In this document: positions 8,055 to 16,761 of the stretch, piece after piece
Numbering within the stretch: position 1 is the first letter of the stretch
How the letters are laid out: every line of letters starts with the position of its first letter
Made by a program: the position numbers and the translations under genes
The notes under the pieces: generated by a model
Told to the model about the DNA's origin: nothing
The model's input: the letters and a program-made list of their open reading frames with translations, nothing else
The model's database searches: none
NCBI GenBank assembly: GCA_030266915.1
Contig: JAJDIZ010000003.1
Location: forward strand, 1-52,918
Source: Ruminococcaceae bacterium OttesenSCG-928-D13
Lineage (GTDB): Bacteria > Bacillota > Clostridia > Oscillospirales > Ruminococcaceae
DNA length: 52,918 nt
Direction of reading: 5' to 3'

Positions 8055-9125
8055 TCATTGATCGGTTTGATTGAATAAAATCTCGCGCATCGCCTCAATC
8101 AGCTGCGCGTTCTCGGCTCTTGTGCGCACCGCGATGCGATAGTGGCCGGTTTCAAGGCCCCGAAAGCCTGCGCATTCTCGTATCATGATGCCCGCTCGCG
8201 CCAGCGCATCACCAAGCGCCGGATGTTTTGACGCAAAGAACAGGTAGTTGGCCGCCCCGCCAATCACGCAGATCCCAAGCCCGGCAAGCGCCTGTGTCAG
8301 CCAGGCTTTTTCGGTTTCGATCACAACAAGGCTCCGGCACAGGTAATCATCCTCGGCAAGGGCCGCCACCCCGGCCACCTGGGCCACGGTGGACACCCCC
8401 CAGGGCTGCCCTGCAAGGGCAATCTCTCCAAGCAGGGCCGTGTCTGCACTCAGCCCAAAGCCCAGCCGCAGCCCGGCCATAGCATAGAGCTTGGTGAAGC
8501 TGCCGAGGATAAAAAGCTCCGGGTACTCGGCCAGCCGGGGAGTGCGGCTGACTGTCTTTGCGCCCGCTACAAAAGGCACAAAGCACTCGTCCAGAAAAAG
8601 CCGGGTGCCAGCCCTGCGGCAGGCGTCAAGAATCGAATTCAGCAGTTCGGGGGCGATCAGCCGGCCGGTGGGGTTATTTGGCTGGCACAAAAATAGTGCG
8701 TCCACCCCGGGGGTGATCTCAGCCAAAACAGATTCATCCAGATCGAAGGATTGCTCTTTATTAAGCGAGTGAAAGCTGACGGCACAGCCTGCGGCCCGCA
8801 GGGCTCGCTCATACTCGGCAAAAGCGGGCGCCGTCAGCAGCGCTCTTTGGGGCTTTGCAGCCCTGGCCCAGCGGTAGATCAGGTCTGCCGAGCCATTGCC
8901 CAAAATAATATGCTCCGGCTTTACCGCCAGCTTCGCGGCAAGGGCGGCTGTCAGCGCCCGGGCATGAGGGTCCGGGTAGGGCGCGGCGTCCGCCACAGCG
9001 CTCACCGCTGCCTGTTTCACCCCTTCCGGCATCCCCAATGGGTTCAGACTGGCCGAAAAATCCAGCGGTTCCCGCCCATAGCGCAGCCGGTACCCGGTGA
9101 TATCGCCGCCGTGCAATTCATTCAT
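8055..9125 (-). CDS. cobD: L-threonine-O-3-phosphate decarboxylase (CobD-type)
   Basis: The predicted 356-residue PLP enzyme is related to histidinol-phosphate aminotransferase and matches CobD. CobD makes (R)-1-amino-2-propanol phosphate, the aminopropanol linker of the cobalamin nucleotide loop. Features seen: the N-terminal HGGDITGYRLRYG and DFSASLNPLGMPEG segments, LGNGSADLIYRWA for the cofactor phosphate, FLCQPNNPTGRLI and the Schiff-base lysine in LGSFTKLYAMAGLRLG. The ATG at 9125 has a GAGGTG site and gives the family length; an upstream in-frame extension of 25 residues looks non-native. It follows cbiB by 14 bp on the same strand. CbiB attaches the CobD product to cobyric acid, so the pairing supports both calls. 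HisC is an alternative identity, but the cbiB neighbour argues against it. Confidence 0.88.
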   Translation of the reverse strand: MNELHGGDITGYRLRYGREPLDFSASLNPLGMPEGVKQAAVSAVADAAPYPDPHARALTAALAAKLAVKPEHIILGNGSADLIYRWARAAKPQRALLTAPAFAEYERALRAAGCAVSFHSLNKEQSFDLDESVLAEITPGVDALFLCQPNNPTGRLIAPELLNSILDACRRAGTRLFLDECFVPFVAGAKTVSRTPRLAEYPELFILGSFTKLYAMAGLRLGFGLSADTALLGEIALAGQPWGVSTVAQVAGVAALAEDDYLCRSLVVIETEKAWLTQALAGLGICVIGGAANYLFFASKHPALGDALARAGIMIRECAGFRGLETGHYRIAVRTRAENAQLIEAMREILFNQTDQ

Positions 9126-9139
9126 GGGTTCACCTCGGG

Positions 9140-10114
9140 TTAAAATGTGAGCGTCGGCAAAACAAAGGCCAGCCGCACGGCCGCGCAGAGCGTCAGGCAC
9201 AGAACTGCCACCGCAAAGGAAAGGCGGCAGGCCTTTCGGATATCATCCGGCGCAATTCTTCGCGTCTCGTCGCCGATGGTGGGTTTTTCCACCATCACTC
9301 CGCCGTAGCTTGAGCTGCCCCCCAGCCGCACACCCAGAGCCCCGGCGCAGGCGGCCTCGGGCCAGCCCGCGTTGGGGCTGGTGTGGTTTTTTCGGTCTCG
9401 CCGCAGGATGCGCAAGGCCCCGCCGGCATTCAGCCGGCAAAAGCCGGCGGCGGCCACCGAGAGAAACCCGGCCAGGCGCGCCGGCACATAATTGGCAAGA
9501 TCATCCAGCCGGGCCGCCGCCCGGCCGAAGTAGATAAATCGGCTGTTTTTATAGCCCACCATGCTGTCCATTGTGTTGATGGCTTTATAAAGCAATGCCA
9601 ACGGCGCGCCGCCAATGGCGAAAAAAAGCATCGGCGCCACGATGCCGTCCCCGGTGTTTTCGGCTACCGTCTCCACAGTGGCCCGCGCCACCCCGGGGGC
9701 GTCAAGGGCCTCGGTGTCCCGCCCGACAATGCCGGCCACGGCCTTTCGGGCCGCTTCAAGGTTCCCTGCAGCCAGCGGGTGGTACACCTGCATCGCGGCG
9801 TCCCGCAGGCTTTTGGTGGCCAGCACCTGCCAGCACAATATGCATTCCAGCGCCAGCCTGGCGTAAGGGCTCCAGAGGCCAGCCGCCCACAGCAGTGCAA
9901 AGGGTACTAAAAACCCGGAAAGGCAGACCAAAACCACCATCACCCCGCCGGCCACAAGTTCCCCGCCCGGGCTTTTGGGGAACACCCTGCGCAGCGGCAC
10001 CTCAAGGCGGGCAATCAGCCAGCCGATACCCTGCACCGGATGCGGCAGCCACAGCGGATCGCCGATCAAAAGGTCCAGCACAAAACCCACACAGAGGGCA
10101 ATCAGAATCGTCAG
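9140..10114 (-). CDS. cbiB: Adenosylcobinamide-phosphate synthase (CbiB)
   Basis: CbiB/CobD-like integral membrane enzyme that amidates adenosylcobyric acid with aminopropanol (phosphate). Recognised by the N-terminal GFVLDLLIGDPLWLPHPVQG segment, the VGRDTEALDAPGVARATVET motif, the GDGIVAPMLFFAIGGAPLAL helix and the SPNAGWPEAACAGALGVRLG motif, all in family order, with several hydrophobic helices. The frame is open to 10282 but the upstream part looks non-coding. No ATG is well placed: a CTG at 10114 behind a GGGGCGGGGGAG stretch gives 324 residues, the usual family size, while ATG at 10183 lacks a ribosome site. The start is therefore uncertain. It precedes cobD by 14 bp and follows the cysteine desulfurase gene by 121 bp. 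Confidence 0.88.
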   Translation of the reverse strand: MTILIALCVGFVLDLLIGDPLWLPHPVQGIGWLIARLEVPLRRVFPKSPGGELVAGGVMVVLVCLSGFLVPFALLWAAGLWSPYARLALECILCWQVLATKSLRDAAMQVYHPLAAGNLEAARKAVAGIVGRDTEALDAPGVARATVETVAENTGDGIVAPMLFFAIGGAPLALLYKAINTMDSMVGYKNSRFIYFGRAAARLDDLANYVPARLAGFLSVAAAGFCRLNAGGALRILRRDRKNHTSPNAGWPEAACAGALGVRLGGSSSYGGVMVEKPTIGDETRRIAPDDIRKACRLSFAVAVLCLTLCAAVRLAFVLPTLTF

Positions 10115-10235
10115 GCTCCCCCGCCCCTTTCTCGTTGATAGATGAGTGCCCGCGCGAAGCTGGTGCCATATTAATCGTTCCATTGCATGACAAAGCGGCC
10201 ATGGTGTCACCCGCATCGAACGCGTTGGCTGCTCT

Positions 10236-11345
10236 TTACCTCGCCAGAACTTCCAGCGCTTCCAGTGCTGTGTCCACCTCATCCGCCGTGTTGAAGTGGG
10301 AAAAGGAAAAGCGAACAGCTCCGGCTTCCCCGGTGCCCAGTGCCTTATGCATCAGCGGCGCGCAGTGGGCGCCGGCCCGCACCGCGATGCCATACCCATC
10401 ATCCAGCTTCAATGCCAGCTCGGCGCTCTCCATCCGGCGGTGATTCAAGGCCACCACCGGGGCACGCAGCTGAGCGTCCAGATCGCCATAGAGGGTGTAA
10501 GCGGCCAGGTTCCGTACCCCGCTCGTGAACCGGCGAGCCAGCTGGTCGGCCTCGGCAAAGCAAGCGCCAGCCCGCGCTTTCACATATTCGATGCCGGCCC
10601 GCAGGCCTGCCACCCCATGGGCGTTCTGGGTGCCGGCTTCCAGCCGTTCGGGCATCCGCCCGGGGTGCTCGGGCGAGAAGGAGTCTGATCCGCTGCCACC
10701 CACAAAACAGGGCTCAGGGCGGAAATCGGGCGCGAGGCAGAGCGCCCCGATGCCTTGTGGGCCGTAAAGGGACTTGTGCCCGCTAAAGCAAAGCGCGCTG
10801 AGGCCCAGCTTTTCCATCTCGATGGGCAGCAGCCCGGCGCTCTGGGCCGCGTCCACAATCAGGCGCACCCCCTTGGCGCGGCACAACCTGCCGGCGGCGG
10901 CAATGTCATACACATTCCCGGTCAGGTTGGAGGCGTGGGTCATCACCACGGCCCCGGTGTCCGGCCGGATGGCCGCCTCAAGCCGGTCAAAGTCCAGCCG
11001 GCCCAGTGCGTCGAGTGACACCACGGTGTAGTTCCCCCGCCGGTGCACCGGGCGCAGCACGCTGTTGTGCTCGGCCCCTGTGGTGACGATATGCCCGCGG
11101 ACAGCCCCGATGGCAAGGTTCAGCGCCGCCGTGGCATTTGGGGTGAAGGCTACGTTCTCTGCACCGGGCACGCCGAAAAATCCGGCCACCGCCTCCCGCC
11201 CGGCCAGCAGGGTGCGCAGGGCATTCATCGCAGCGCCGTGGGCGCCCCGGGCCGGGTTGCCGCAGCTGTCCATCGCCAGCAGCACGGCGGCCTTCACAGC
11301 CTCGGGCTTTGGCAGCGTGGTGGCCGCGTTGTCAAAGTAAATCAC
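10236..11345 (-). CDS. Cysteine desulfurase family protein (class V aminotransferase)
   Basis: A 369-residue PLP enzyme of the class V aminotransferase/cysteine desulfurase fold. It shows the N-terminal IYFDNAATTLPKP motif, TTGAEHNSVLRP, the VDAAQSAGLLPIEM segment, the Schiff-base lysine in FSGHKSLYGPQGIG and the C-terminal AVRAGAHCAPLMHKALGT motif, whose cysteine would carry the persulfide. The last motif is typical of a small-desulfurase subgroup found singly in Firmicutes, distinct from operon-borne SufS and IscS. A GTG at 11345 preceded by GGGGGAGG is the most credible start; the upstream ATG extension is poor. It is first in a minus-strand run with cbiB and cobD. A direct role in cobamide synthesis is not known, so the linkage may be only positional. 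The sulfur acceptor is unknown. Confidence 0.87.
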   Translation of the reverse strand: MIYFDNAATTLPKPEAVKAAVLLAMDSCGNPARGAHGAAMNALRTLLAGREAVAGFFGVPGAENVAFTPNATAALNLAIGAVRGHIVTTGAEHNSVLRPVHRRGNYTVVSLDALGRLDFDRLEAAIRPDTGAVVMTHASNLTGNVYDIAAAGRLCRAKGVRLIVDAAQSAGLLPIEMEKLGLSALCFSGHKSLYGPQGIGALCLAPDFRPEPCFVGGSGSDSFSPEHPGRMPERLEAGTQNAHGVAGLRAGIEYVKARAGACFAEADQLARRFTSGVRNLAAYTLYGDLDAQLRAPVVALNHRRMESAELALKLDDGYGIAVRAGAHCAPLMHKALGTGEAGAVRFSFSHFNTADEVDTALEALEVLAR

Positions 11346-11390
11346 CGGTGTCCTCCCCCATCCCTTTGTTTCGCCCAACCAGCAGGTTCC

Positions 11391-11399
11391 ATTATAGCA
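11391..11399 (-). promoter_or_regulatory. Extended -10 promoter for the cysteine desulfurase-cbiB-cobD run
   Basis: The minus strand reads TGCTATAAT, a perfect extended -10 element, about 45 bp before the GTG start. No good -35 box is seen 17 bp upstream, as expected for this promoter type. Confidence 0.5.
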
Positions 11400-11440
11400 G
11401 GTCTGCCGGCGGTGTGAACACCCCGGCTTTTGGGCAAACG

Positions 11441-11469
11441 AAAAGACCCGCGCTAAGCGCGGGTCTTTT
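11441..11469. terminator. Bidirectional intrinsic terminator
   Basis: A perfect 13-bp stem (11441-11453 with 11457-11469) with a TAA/TTA loop has four T residues on each flank as part of the stem ends. It lies about 150 nt beyond the CarD-like gene stop (minus strand), which it probably terminates. Confidence 0.8.
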
Positions 11470-11618
11470 CAAGGGGTATCTCATTGGTGTGAGGAGGAAT
11501 CATGCGCGAAGGGCCGGTTGCGGCTTCCTTCCCTTCACTGTTTACAGTATATCGTCTATTTGCGAAAGATTTGTGACAACCGTGTTAAGGTTCTGTCAAC
11601 ATTTGGCCATTTATTGCC

Positions 11619-12146
11619 TCAGGATACCACCATCCGCAAGGTCGTGTCGCCCGGCTCCAGCCGGCCGGCAATGTAGTCCGGCACAGCTTCAAGGGGCATC
11701 CGCATAGCGGCGGCAATCTCGCCGTACAGCATCCGCTCGGCGGTGTCAAAAAACTCCTTTTCGGCGCTGGGCACCACCCGCTTTTGCTCCAGCGTATGCT
11801 GCTTTCTCTGGTGCAGGGTTTTGATCAGCCGCGCCAGGGACACACAGTCGGTTGATTTGATGGCCCCGCGGTAGGTTTCATACATTGCCTGCTTTTCGCC
11901 GGTCACCGGGAACATGGTGATCCCGGGCAGGCTGTCAATCAGGGATTCGGCCTGGTCTGCCGTAAGCAGATAGCGTATCACCACCGGATTATTTTCCACC
12001 GGGGCGTACACTTTGGAATTGGGCACATATTGGGGAACCAGCACATAGCATTCCCTCGAGGCCCCGGGCATGTCCGGCACACAGATATCGGTTATGCTGC
12101 AAACCCCCATACTGCCATAAATCACCGTGTCACCAACTGAAAACAT
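11619..12146 (-). CDS. CarD family transcriptional regulator
   Basis: The 175-residue product begins with the CarD/TRCF RNA-polymerase-interaction fold (MFSVGDTVIYGSMGVCSITD, then a YVLVPQYVPNSKVYAPV strand pair) and ends in a helical DNA-binding half. CarD proteins bind the RNA polymerase beta subunit and stabilise the open complex at promoters; in Firmicutes, paralogues of this size control stress or developmental genes. The start at 12146 fits the domain boundary and has an AGGAGATG site; an upstream ATG would add seven residues. It is monocistronic, ending before the bidirectional terminator at 11441-11469, with AT-rich DNA (about 12170-12400) upstream shared with the divergent DUF1905 gene. 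Its target promoters cannot be inferred here. Confidence 0.9.
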   Translation of the reverse strand: MFSVGDTVIYGSMGVCSITDICVPDMPGASRECYVLVPQYVPNSKVYAPVENNPVVIRYLLTADQAESLIDSLPGITMFPVTGEKQAMYETYRGAIKSTDCVSLARLIKTLHQRKQHTLEQKRVVPSAEKEFFDTAERMLYGEIAAAMRMPLEAVPDYIAGRLEPGDTTLRMVVS

Positions 12147-12406
12147 AAACAAGCATCTCCTCTCCACTTCTCAAAAACTATTAAATATACATTAATTATA
12201 GCATTTTGTAAAGAGTTTTGTAAGCAATAAACTCTATTTTAGCACTATGCCTATTTATATTCTATTTTTCAGGAATAAATTGGTGATTCGGCTGCGATAT
12301 GGCCGATTTCGCGTACTTTTATGGCTGTGCATCAAAGGCCAAATTTGATATACTGTTGATTGACAGCAGATAACACCGTGATGCATCCCACAAACAGGAG
12401 GCAGCG

Positions 12407-12676
12407 ATGAACCCCAAAACCTATGCCTTTGACGCCGTGATCCAAAAGGTGCCGGACATTGATGGCGCCTATGTGGACATACCTTTTGACGTGCGGGCCG
12501 AGTTTGGCAGGGGCCGGGTGCCGGTTCATGCCACCTTTGACGGCGAACCCTACGATGGCAGCCTGGTGCGGATGGGCACCCCGAACCATATTATTGGGAT
12601 TCGCAAGGACATCCGCGCCAAAATTGGCAAGCAGCCCGGAGACAGTGTGCACGTCACCCTGCTGGAGCGGGGTTGA
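12407..12676 (+). CDS. DUF1905 domain protein
   Basis: This small 89-residue protein matches the DUF1905 family: the [20 protein letters not shown] opening, a [19 protein letters not shown] hairpin and the closing [13 protein letters not shown] strand. The fold resembles an AbrB-like or double-psi small beta barrel; no biochemical role is established. The ATG is preceded by a perfect AGGAGG. A TATACT -10 box about 60 bp upstream with a weak TGTGCA -35 box could drive it. It stands alone between the divergent CarD-like gene and the hybrid histidine kinase. No functional link to either can be claimed. Confidence 0.82.
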   Translation: MNPKTYAFDAVIQKVPDIDGAYVDIPFDVRAEFGRGRVPVHATFDGEPYDGSLVRMGTPNHIIGIRKDIRAKIGKQPGDSVHVTLLERG

Positions 12677-12777
12677 CTCCCTCCCTGCCATTATCATTGG
12701 AATATTTTAATATATAATTATCCATTTTATATATTAGAAAAATAGAAAACCAGCACGATTGGAAAGGAGGCCGCCCC

Positions 12778-15258
12778 ATGGACAGCCCGGCAGCAATTGA
12801 CTCCGCCCCAAAAAAATCCCGCCCGGTGCGTCCGGCGGTGGCCACCTTTTTTGTTGTCCTGCTGCTCTGTGCCCTGCTGATTGTCTGGGCGATGGGCAAC
12901 CGGCTCGAGGCCGACCGTAGCGCCATGGAACAGCTGATCGTGGAGAAAAGCGTCCAGGTGACCGACCGCATCTCCAAACTGCTGTACAAAACACAGGCGC
13001 TGGCGGTGTTGGCCATCCAGCCGGGCGGGGGCATCGCCAACTTCGACGAGGCCGCCGCCGCCCTGGTGGATGACGACGCCATTCTGAACGTGCTGATGGC
13101 CCCGAACGGGGTGGTGTCGGCGGTCTACCCGCTGGCGGGCAACGAGAACGTGCTTGGGTTGGATTTTTTCCAGGAAGGAGCCGGCAACAAGGAGGCCCGG
13201 ATGGCCAAGGACACCGGCGAGCTTGTGATTGGCGGGCCTTTCACCACGGTGCAAGGCCGGCAGGCACTGGTTGGCCGGCTGCCGGTGTGGACGGAAGGGC
13301 CAAACGGCGGCGAGGAGTTTTGGGGCATCGTCTCGGTGACGCTGAAGTATCCTGAGGTGCTGGAGGCGGCCGTGCTGGACAGTCTCGAGGGCCAGGGCCT
13401 GGCCTTCGAGATGTGGCGCATCAACCCGGACGACGGCCAGCGCCAGATCATCGCTCGCAGCAGCTACGCCTACGACCAGGACGCCCCGTACGTCGAAAAG
13501 GAGCTGTTCATCCTCAACGCCATCTGGAATTTCCGCATCTCCCCGGTGCGGGCCTGGTTCCAGTACGCCGAAACCTGGCTGTTGAGCCTGGTGGCGTTCG
13601 TCATCTCGGCTCTCGCCGCCTTCATTGTGCAAAGCAACACCCGGCTCAAACGGATGCGCACCACACTGGAGCGCCAGGAGACCGCCGCCCGCCTCGCCGC
13701 CCAGGCAGCCGAGGAGGCCTCTGATTCCAAGACCCGCTTCCTCGCCACCATGAGCCACGAGATACGCACCCCGATGAACGGGATCATCGGCTTCACTGAC
13801 CTCGCCCTCGATGACCCGGCCGTACCCGCCCCAACAAAGGATTACCTTGGCAAGATTGAAAAGAGCGCCGAGGGCCTGATGCAGATCATCGACGACCTGC
13901 TGGACATCAGCAAAATCGAGGCCGGCAAGGTGGAGCTGGAGTCCATTCCCTTCACCGTAAGGCGCGTGTTCGAGGAATGCACCTCGATAAACAGCCCGAA
14001 GGCGCTTGAAAAGGGCATCACGCTGAACGTGCACACCGACGATGCAGCCGACACCTGGCTGCTGGGCGACCCCACCAAGCTGCGGCAGGTGCTGCTCAAC
14101 CTGCTGTCCAACGGCATCAAGTTCACTGAAACCGGAGTGGTGGAGCTGGAGTGCCTTGCCAGCCCGGTAAGGCCGAATACAGACCGCCTCACCCTGGCTT
14201 TTGCCGTGCGGGACTCGGGCATCGGCATGACCCCCGATGAGATTGCCCGGGTGGGCCAGACCTTCACCCAGGCGGACTCCAGCACCACCCGGAAATACGG
14301 CGGCACCGGCCTTGGCCTTGCCATCTCCAAAAGCCTGATTGAGCTGATGGGCGGCGAGCTGCGGATCGACAGCGCCCCCGGGGTGGGCAGCCGATTTTCC
14401 TTCACCCTCGACTTTGTCGCTGCTTCGATACCGGAAGAAGCCGGAGCGGGCGAGCCAGCCAGGGACGCCGAGCTGCGGCCATATTTCACCGGCAAGGTGC
14501 TGCTGTGCGAGGACATCCCGGCCAACCAGGAGCTTGCGATGGAGCACCTGCAGCGGGCAGGCCTTAAAGTGGCCCTGGCGCGGGACGGCCGTGAGGGCCT
14601 TGAGATGGCCCAGACAAAAATGGCCACCGGTGAACCCTACGACCTGATTTTGATGGATATCCAGATGCCGGTGATGGACGGCATAGACGCCGCCCGGGCC
14701 CTGAAAAAGCTGGGCAGCAAAACCCCGATTGTTGCGATGACCGCCAACGTGATGGCAAACGACCTCGAGTCTTACAAGAAGGCGGGCATGGCGGTGTGTT
14801 TGCGCAAGCCCTTCTCGGCCGCCGAGCTGCGCGCCTGCCTGCTGCGGGTGTTGAAGCCTGCCGGCTGGGCGCCTGCCGCGGCCCAAAGCACGGAGCTGCC
14901 CACAGCCCCTGCCACGGTGATACACCGCGACCTGGGCCTCAAGGTAACCGACGGGGACGAGGCTTGGTACGGGCGGCTCCTGGCCCGCTTCGCCGCCGAC
15001 AACGCAGCCGCCCACGAGGCTATTGAGGCAGCGGTTGCCAGTGGCGATATGAAGGGCGCGAGGCGGCTGGCCCACTCCTTAAAAGGAATGGCCAACATGA
15101 TTGGCGCCACCCGCCTTTCGGCCTCGGCGGCCCGGCTGGAGGAAGCGCTGGACCGGGGCGACGACGACGCCCTGCTGGCCAAACAGCTGGCCCTGATGCG
15201 CAGCGAGCTGAGCGCCGTACTGAACGAACTGGCAACTATTTTAAAGAATGAAACCTGA
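12778..15258 (+). CDS. Hybrid sensor histidine kinase with CHASE-like, REC and HPt domains
   Basis: The 826-residue membrane kinase has, in order, a TM helix (about 21-40), an extracytoplasmic CHASE-like sensor (about 60-250, with the FWGIVSVTLKYPEVL motif at 181-195), a second TM helix (266-285), a coiled linker, a HisKA domain with phospho-His327 in SHEIRTPMN, a HATPase domain (N box NLLSN at 441-445, DSGIGM near 479, GGTGLGLA near 508), a receiver domain with Asp627 in ILMDIQMPVMDG and a C-terminal HPt domain with His766 in AHSLKGMAN. All phosphotransfer residues are intact, so a His-Asp-His relay ending on an external regulator is expected. The LytTR regulator 8 bp downstream is the obvious acceptor. 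That pairing is unusual, since LytTR regulators are normally served by simple GHKL kinases. The ligand is unknown. The start has a GGAAAGGAGG site. Confidence 0.93.
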   Translation: MDSPAAIDSAPKKSRPVRPAVATFFVVLLLCALLIVWAMGNRLEADRSAMEQLIVEKSVQVTDRISKLLYKTQALAVLAIQPGGGIANFDEAAAALVDDDAILNVLMAPNGVVSAVYPLAGNENVLGLDFFQEGAGNKEARMAKDTGELVIGGPFTTVQGRQALVGRLPVWTEGPNGGEEFWGIVSVTLKYPEVLEAAVLDSLEGQGLAFEMWRINPDDGQRQIIARSSYAYDQDAPYVEKELFILNAIWNFRISPVRAWFQYAETWLLSLVAFVISALAAFIVQSNTRLKRMRTTLERQETAARLAAQAAEEASDSKTRFLATMSHEIRTPMNGIIGFTDLALDDPAVPAPTKDYLGKIEKSAEGLMQIIDDLLDISKIEAGKVELESIPFTVRRVFEECTSINSPKALEKGITLNVHTDDAADTWLLGDPTKLRQVLLNLLSNGIKFTETGVVELECLASPVRPNTDRLTLAFAVRDSGIGMTPDEIARVGQTFTQADSSTTRKYGGTGLGLAISKSLIELMGGELRIDSAPGVGSRFSFTLDFVAASIPEEAGAGEPARDAELRPYFTGKVLLCEDIPANQELAMEHLQRAGLKVALARDGREGLEMAQTKMATGEPYDLILMDIQMPVMDGIDAARALKKLGSKTPIVAMTANVMANDLESYKKAGMAVCLRKPFSAAELRACLLRVLKPAGWAPAAAQSTELPTAPATVIHRDLGLKVTDGDEAWYGRLLARFAADNAAAHEAIEAAVASGDMKGARRLAHSLKGMANMIGATRLSASAARLEEALDRGDDDALLAKQLALMRSELSAVLNELATILKNET

Positions 15259-15266
15259 GGTGAACC

Positions 15267-16001
15267 ATGCGCGTTGCCATCTGCGAAGATACCCCTATGG
15301 AGGCGGATTTTCTGCTGGAAATGCTGGACATGTATCAGGCCACTGTTCCGCATATCCGGATTGAGGTCGAGCACTTCGAAAGCGCCGAGGCCCTGGTGGA
15401 GGCCCTCTCCATCGGTCGGGATTACCAGCTTTTCCTGTTGGACATCATCATGCCCGGCATGGACGGCATGTCCCTGGCTCACGCCCTGCGCGAGCGGGCG
15501 GGCCGCTGCGCCATCATCTTCCTCACCAGCTCGCCCGAGTTCGCGGTGGAGGCCTTCGCGGTTAAAGCCGCCGATTATCTCGTGAAGCCGGTGCAGAAAG
15601 CACGCCTGTTCGAAGCCATGGACAGCGCCATCGCCGCCCTGGGTGACGCCGTGGAGGCCACCACCGTCATCCCGGCGCAGGAGTATGACCTGACCGTGCG
15701 CCTCGGCGATATTATCACCGTGGAGGTGACCGGCCACACCCTCACCTACCGGCTTGCCGGCGGCAAAACCGTGGTGAGCAAGGTGCTGCGCATCTCCTTC
15801 GAGCAGGCCACAGCCGCCCTTGCGGCCGACCCACGCTTCCTCTGCCCCCATCGCTCCTACCTTTTGAACATGGCCCATGTGGAGCGGCTTACCAAGGACG
15901 CCTTCCTCATGCGCGGCGGCGCCGAGGTGCCCCTCTCCCGGCTGCGTCAGGCTGAAAGTCGACAAAAATACGCCGATTTTCTGGCCCGCTCCGGCGGGTG
16001 A
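15267..16001 (+). CDS. LytTR family response regulator
   Basis: This 244-residue regulator has a receiver domain (residues 1-120; acidic pocket E7-D8, phospho-Asp59 in LFLLDIIMPGMDG, conserved Lys107 in DYLVKPV) and a C-terminal LytTR DNA-binding domain (about 140-240; FLCPHRSYLLNMAHVERLTK is diagnostic). LytTR proteins bind paired imperfect direct repeats about 10 bp apart in target promoters. It starts 8 bp after the hybrid kinase stop, behind GAGGTG, so the two are one unit. Phosphate would come from the kinase HPt domain His766 (inferred). An extended -10 promoter overlaps its stop codon, so transcription of the next gene can be separate. Confidence 0.92.
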   Translation: MRVAICEDTPMEADFLLEMLDMYQATVPHIRIEVEHFESAEALVEALSIGRDYQLFLLDIIMPGMDGMSLAHALRERAGRCAIIFLTSSPEFAVEAFAVKAADYLVKPVQKARLFEAMDSAIAALGDAVEATTVIPAQEYDLTVRLGDIITVEVTGHTLTYRLAGGKTVVSKVLRISFEQATAALAADPRFLCPHRSYLLNMAHVERLTKDAFLMRGGAEVPLSRLRQAESRQKYADFLARSGG

Positions 16002-16010
16002 TGGTATACT
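16002..16010 (+). promoter_or_regulatory. Extended -10 promoter for the GNAT gene
   Basis: TGGTATACT gives an extended -10 element (TGn plus TATACT) immediately after the LytTR stop codon and 56 bp before the ATG at 16066. Confidence 0.45.
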
Positions 16011-16065
16011 GAGAAATACACTATAAATATTTAAAAAGTAATTTAAATAGTATTTGGAGGATTTT

Positions 16066-16554
16066 ATGGTTTTTCGGAAAGCGACCGTCGAGGATTATCC
16101 CGCTATTTTAAAGATGAATGAGGAGCTGGTGCATTTTCTCGCCCCGATGGACGAGGCCCTGCTGACCACCCTGCACGGCCAGTCGGCGCTGACGGCGGTG
16201 ATCGAGGAGGACGAAAGGGTTGCCGCTTTTATGATTCTTTTGCGCGAAGGCCAGGATTATGACAGTGAGAACTATCGCTGGTTTTCGGCGCGTTACCCAA
16301 GCTTTTTATATGTCGACCGCATCGTGGTCGACCCGGCTTTTCACCGGCGCGGCTACGGGAAATTCCTGTACGACGAGCTGTTCGCGCAGGCAAAGCGCGA
16401 CGGTGTGCCCTTCGTGACAGCCGAGGTGAACATCGAGCCGCCGAACCAGGCCTCGCTGGATTTCCACAAGCAGGCGGGGTTCGGAGAGGTTGGCACCCAG
16501 TGGCTGGACAACGGCAAAAAGCAAGTTTCCCTGCTTCTGGCCGAGATCAAATGA
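16066..16554 (+). CDS. GNAT family N-acetyltransferase
   Basis: A 162-residue single-domain acetyltransferase of the GNAT fold. The acetyl-CoA site is seen as VDRIVVDPAFHRRGYGKFLY (motif A, with the R-R-G-Y-G loop) and the C-terminal FHKQAGFGEVGTQW motif (motif B). The opening FRKATVEDYPAILKMNEELV is typical of small Firmicutes members. The ATG at 16066 follows GGAGG by 5 nt; an in-frame TTG 12 nt earlier lies inside the ribosome site and is rejected. It is monocistronic with its own promoter and a strong terminator. The substrate is unknown. Confidence 0.9.
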   Translation: MVFRKATVEDYPAILKMNEELVHFLAPMDEALLTTLHGQSALTAVIEEDERVAAFMILLREGQDYDSENYRWFSARYPSFLYVDRIVVDPAFHRRGYGKFLYDELFAQAKRDGVPFVTAEVNIEPPNQASLDFHKQAGFGEVGTQWLDNGKKQVSLLLAEIK

Positions 16555-16571
16555 TGCATCTTTTAAAACAT

Positions 16572-16597
16572 GGGCCGTTCACGGCCCTTGTTTTTTT
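16572..16597 (+). terminator. Intrinsic terminator after the GNAT gene
   Basis: GGGCCG, loop TTCA, CGGCCC (16572-16587) is followed by TTGTTTTTTT, 17 nt after the stop codon. Confidence 0.88.
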
Positions 16598-16676
16598 GCG
16601 CCCCGACGGGAAGGGCCGCGCGTCACATAAAATGTCGTGTACGCACACCGGATGTCCGTGCATCACTGGTGATTAA

Positions 16677-16685
16677 TGCTAAAAT
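16677..16685 (+). promoter_or_regulatory. Probable extended -10 promoter of the first BMP-type ABC operon
   Basis: TGCTAAAAT lies 76 bp upstream of the binding-protein start in an otherwise open 160-bp gap. No consensus -35 box accompanies it. Confidence 0.4.
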
Positions 16686-16761
16686 AGAATCAACCTTAGA
16701 GGGGTTTTTGAATAGAATGTCATAAAATCGCACCCCCCCGTATTGAAAGGAGTTCAAGCAC

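Noticed and set aside
7889..8098. A 69-codon minus-strand frame between cobD and the hyu operon
   Set aside because: It overlaps the cobD end, the terminator-like hairpin and the hyu promoter, and has no ribosome site.
11400..11620. Cobalamin riboswitch expected near the cobamide genes
   Set aside because: No B12-box-like segment is seen between the cysteine desulfurase promoter and the CarD-like gene; only a terminator and a possible small frame are present.
12727..15075. A 782-codon minus-strand frame over the hybrid kinase
   Set aside because: The plus-strand kinase shows all domain motifs; the opposite frame is a codon-bias shadow rich in His/Gly/Arg.
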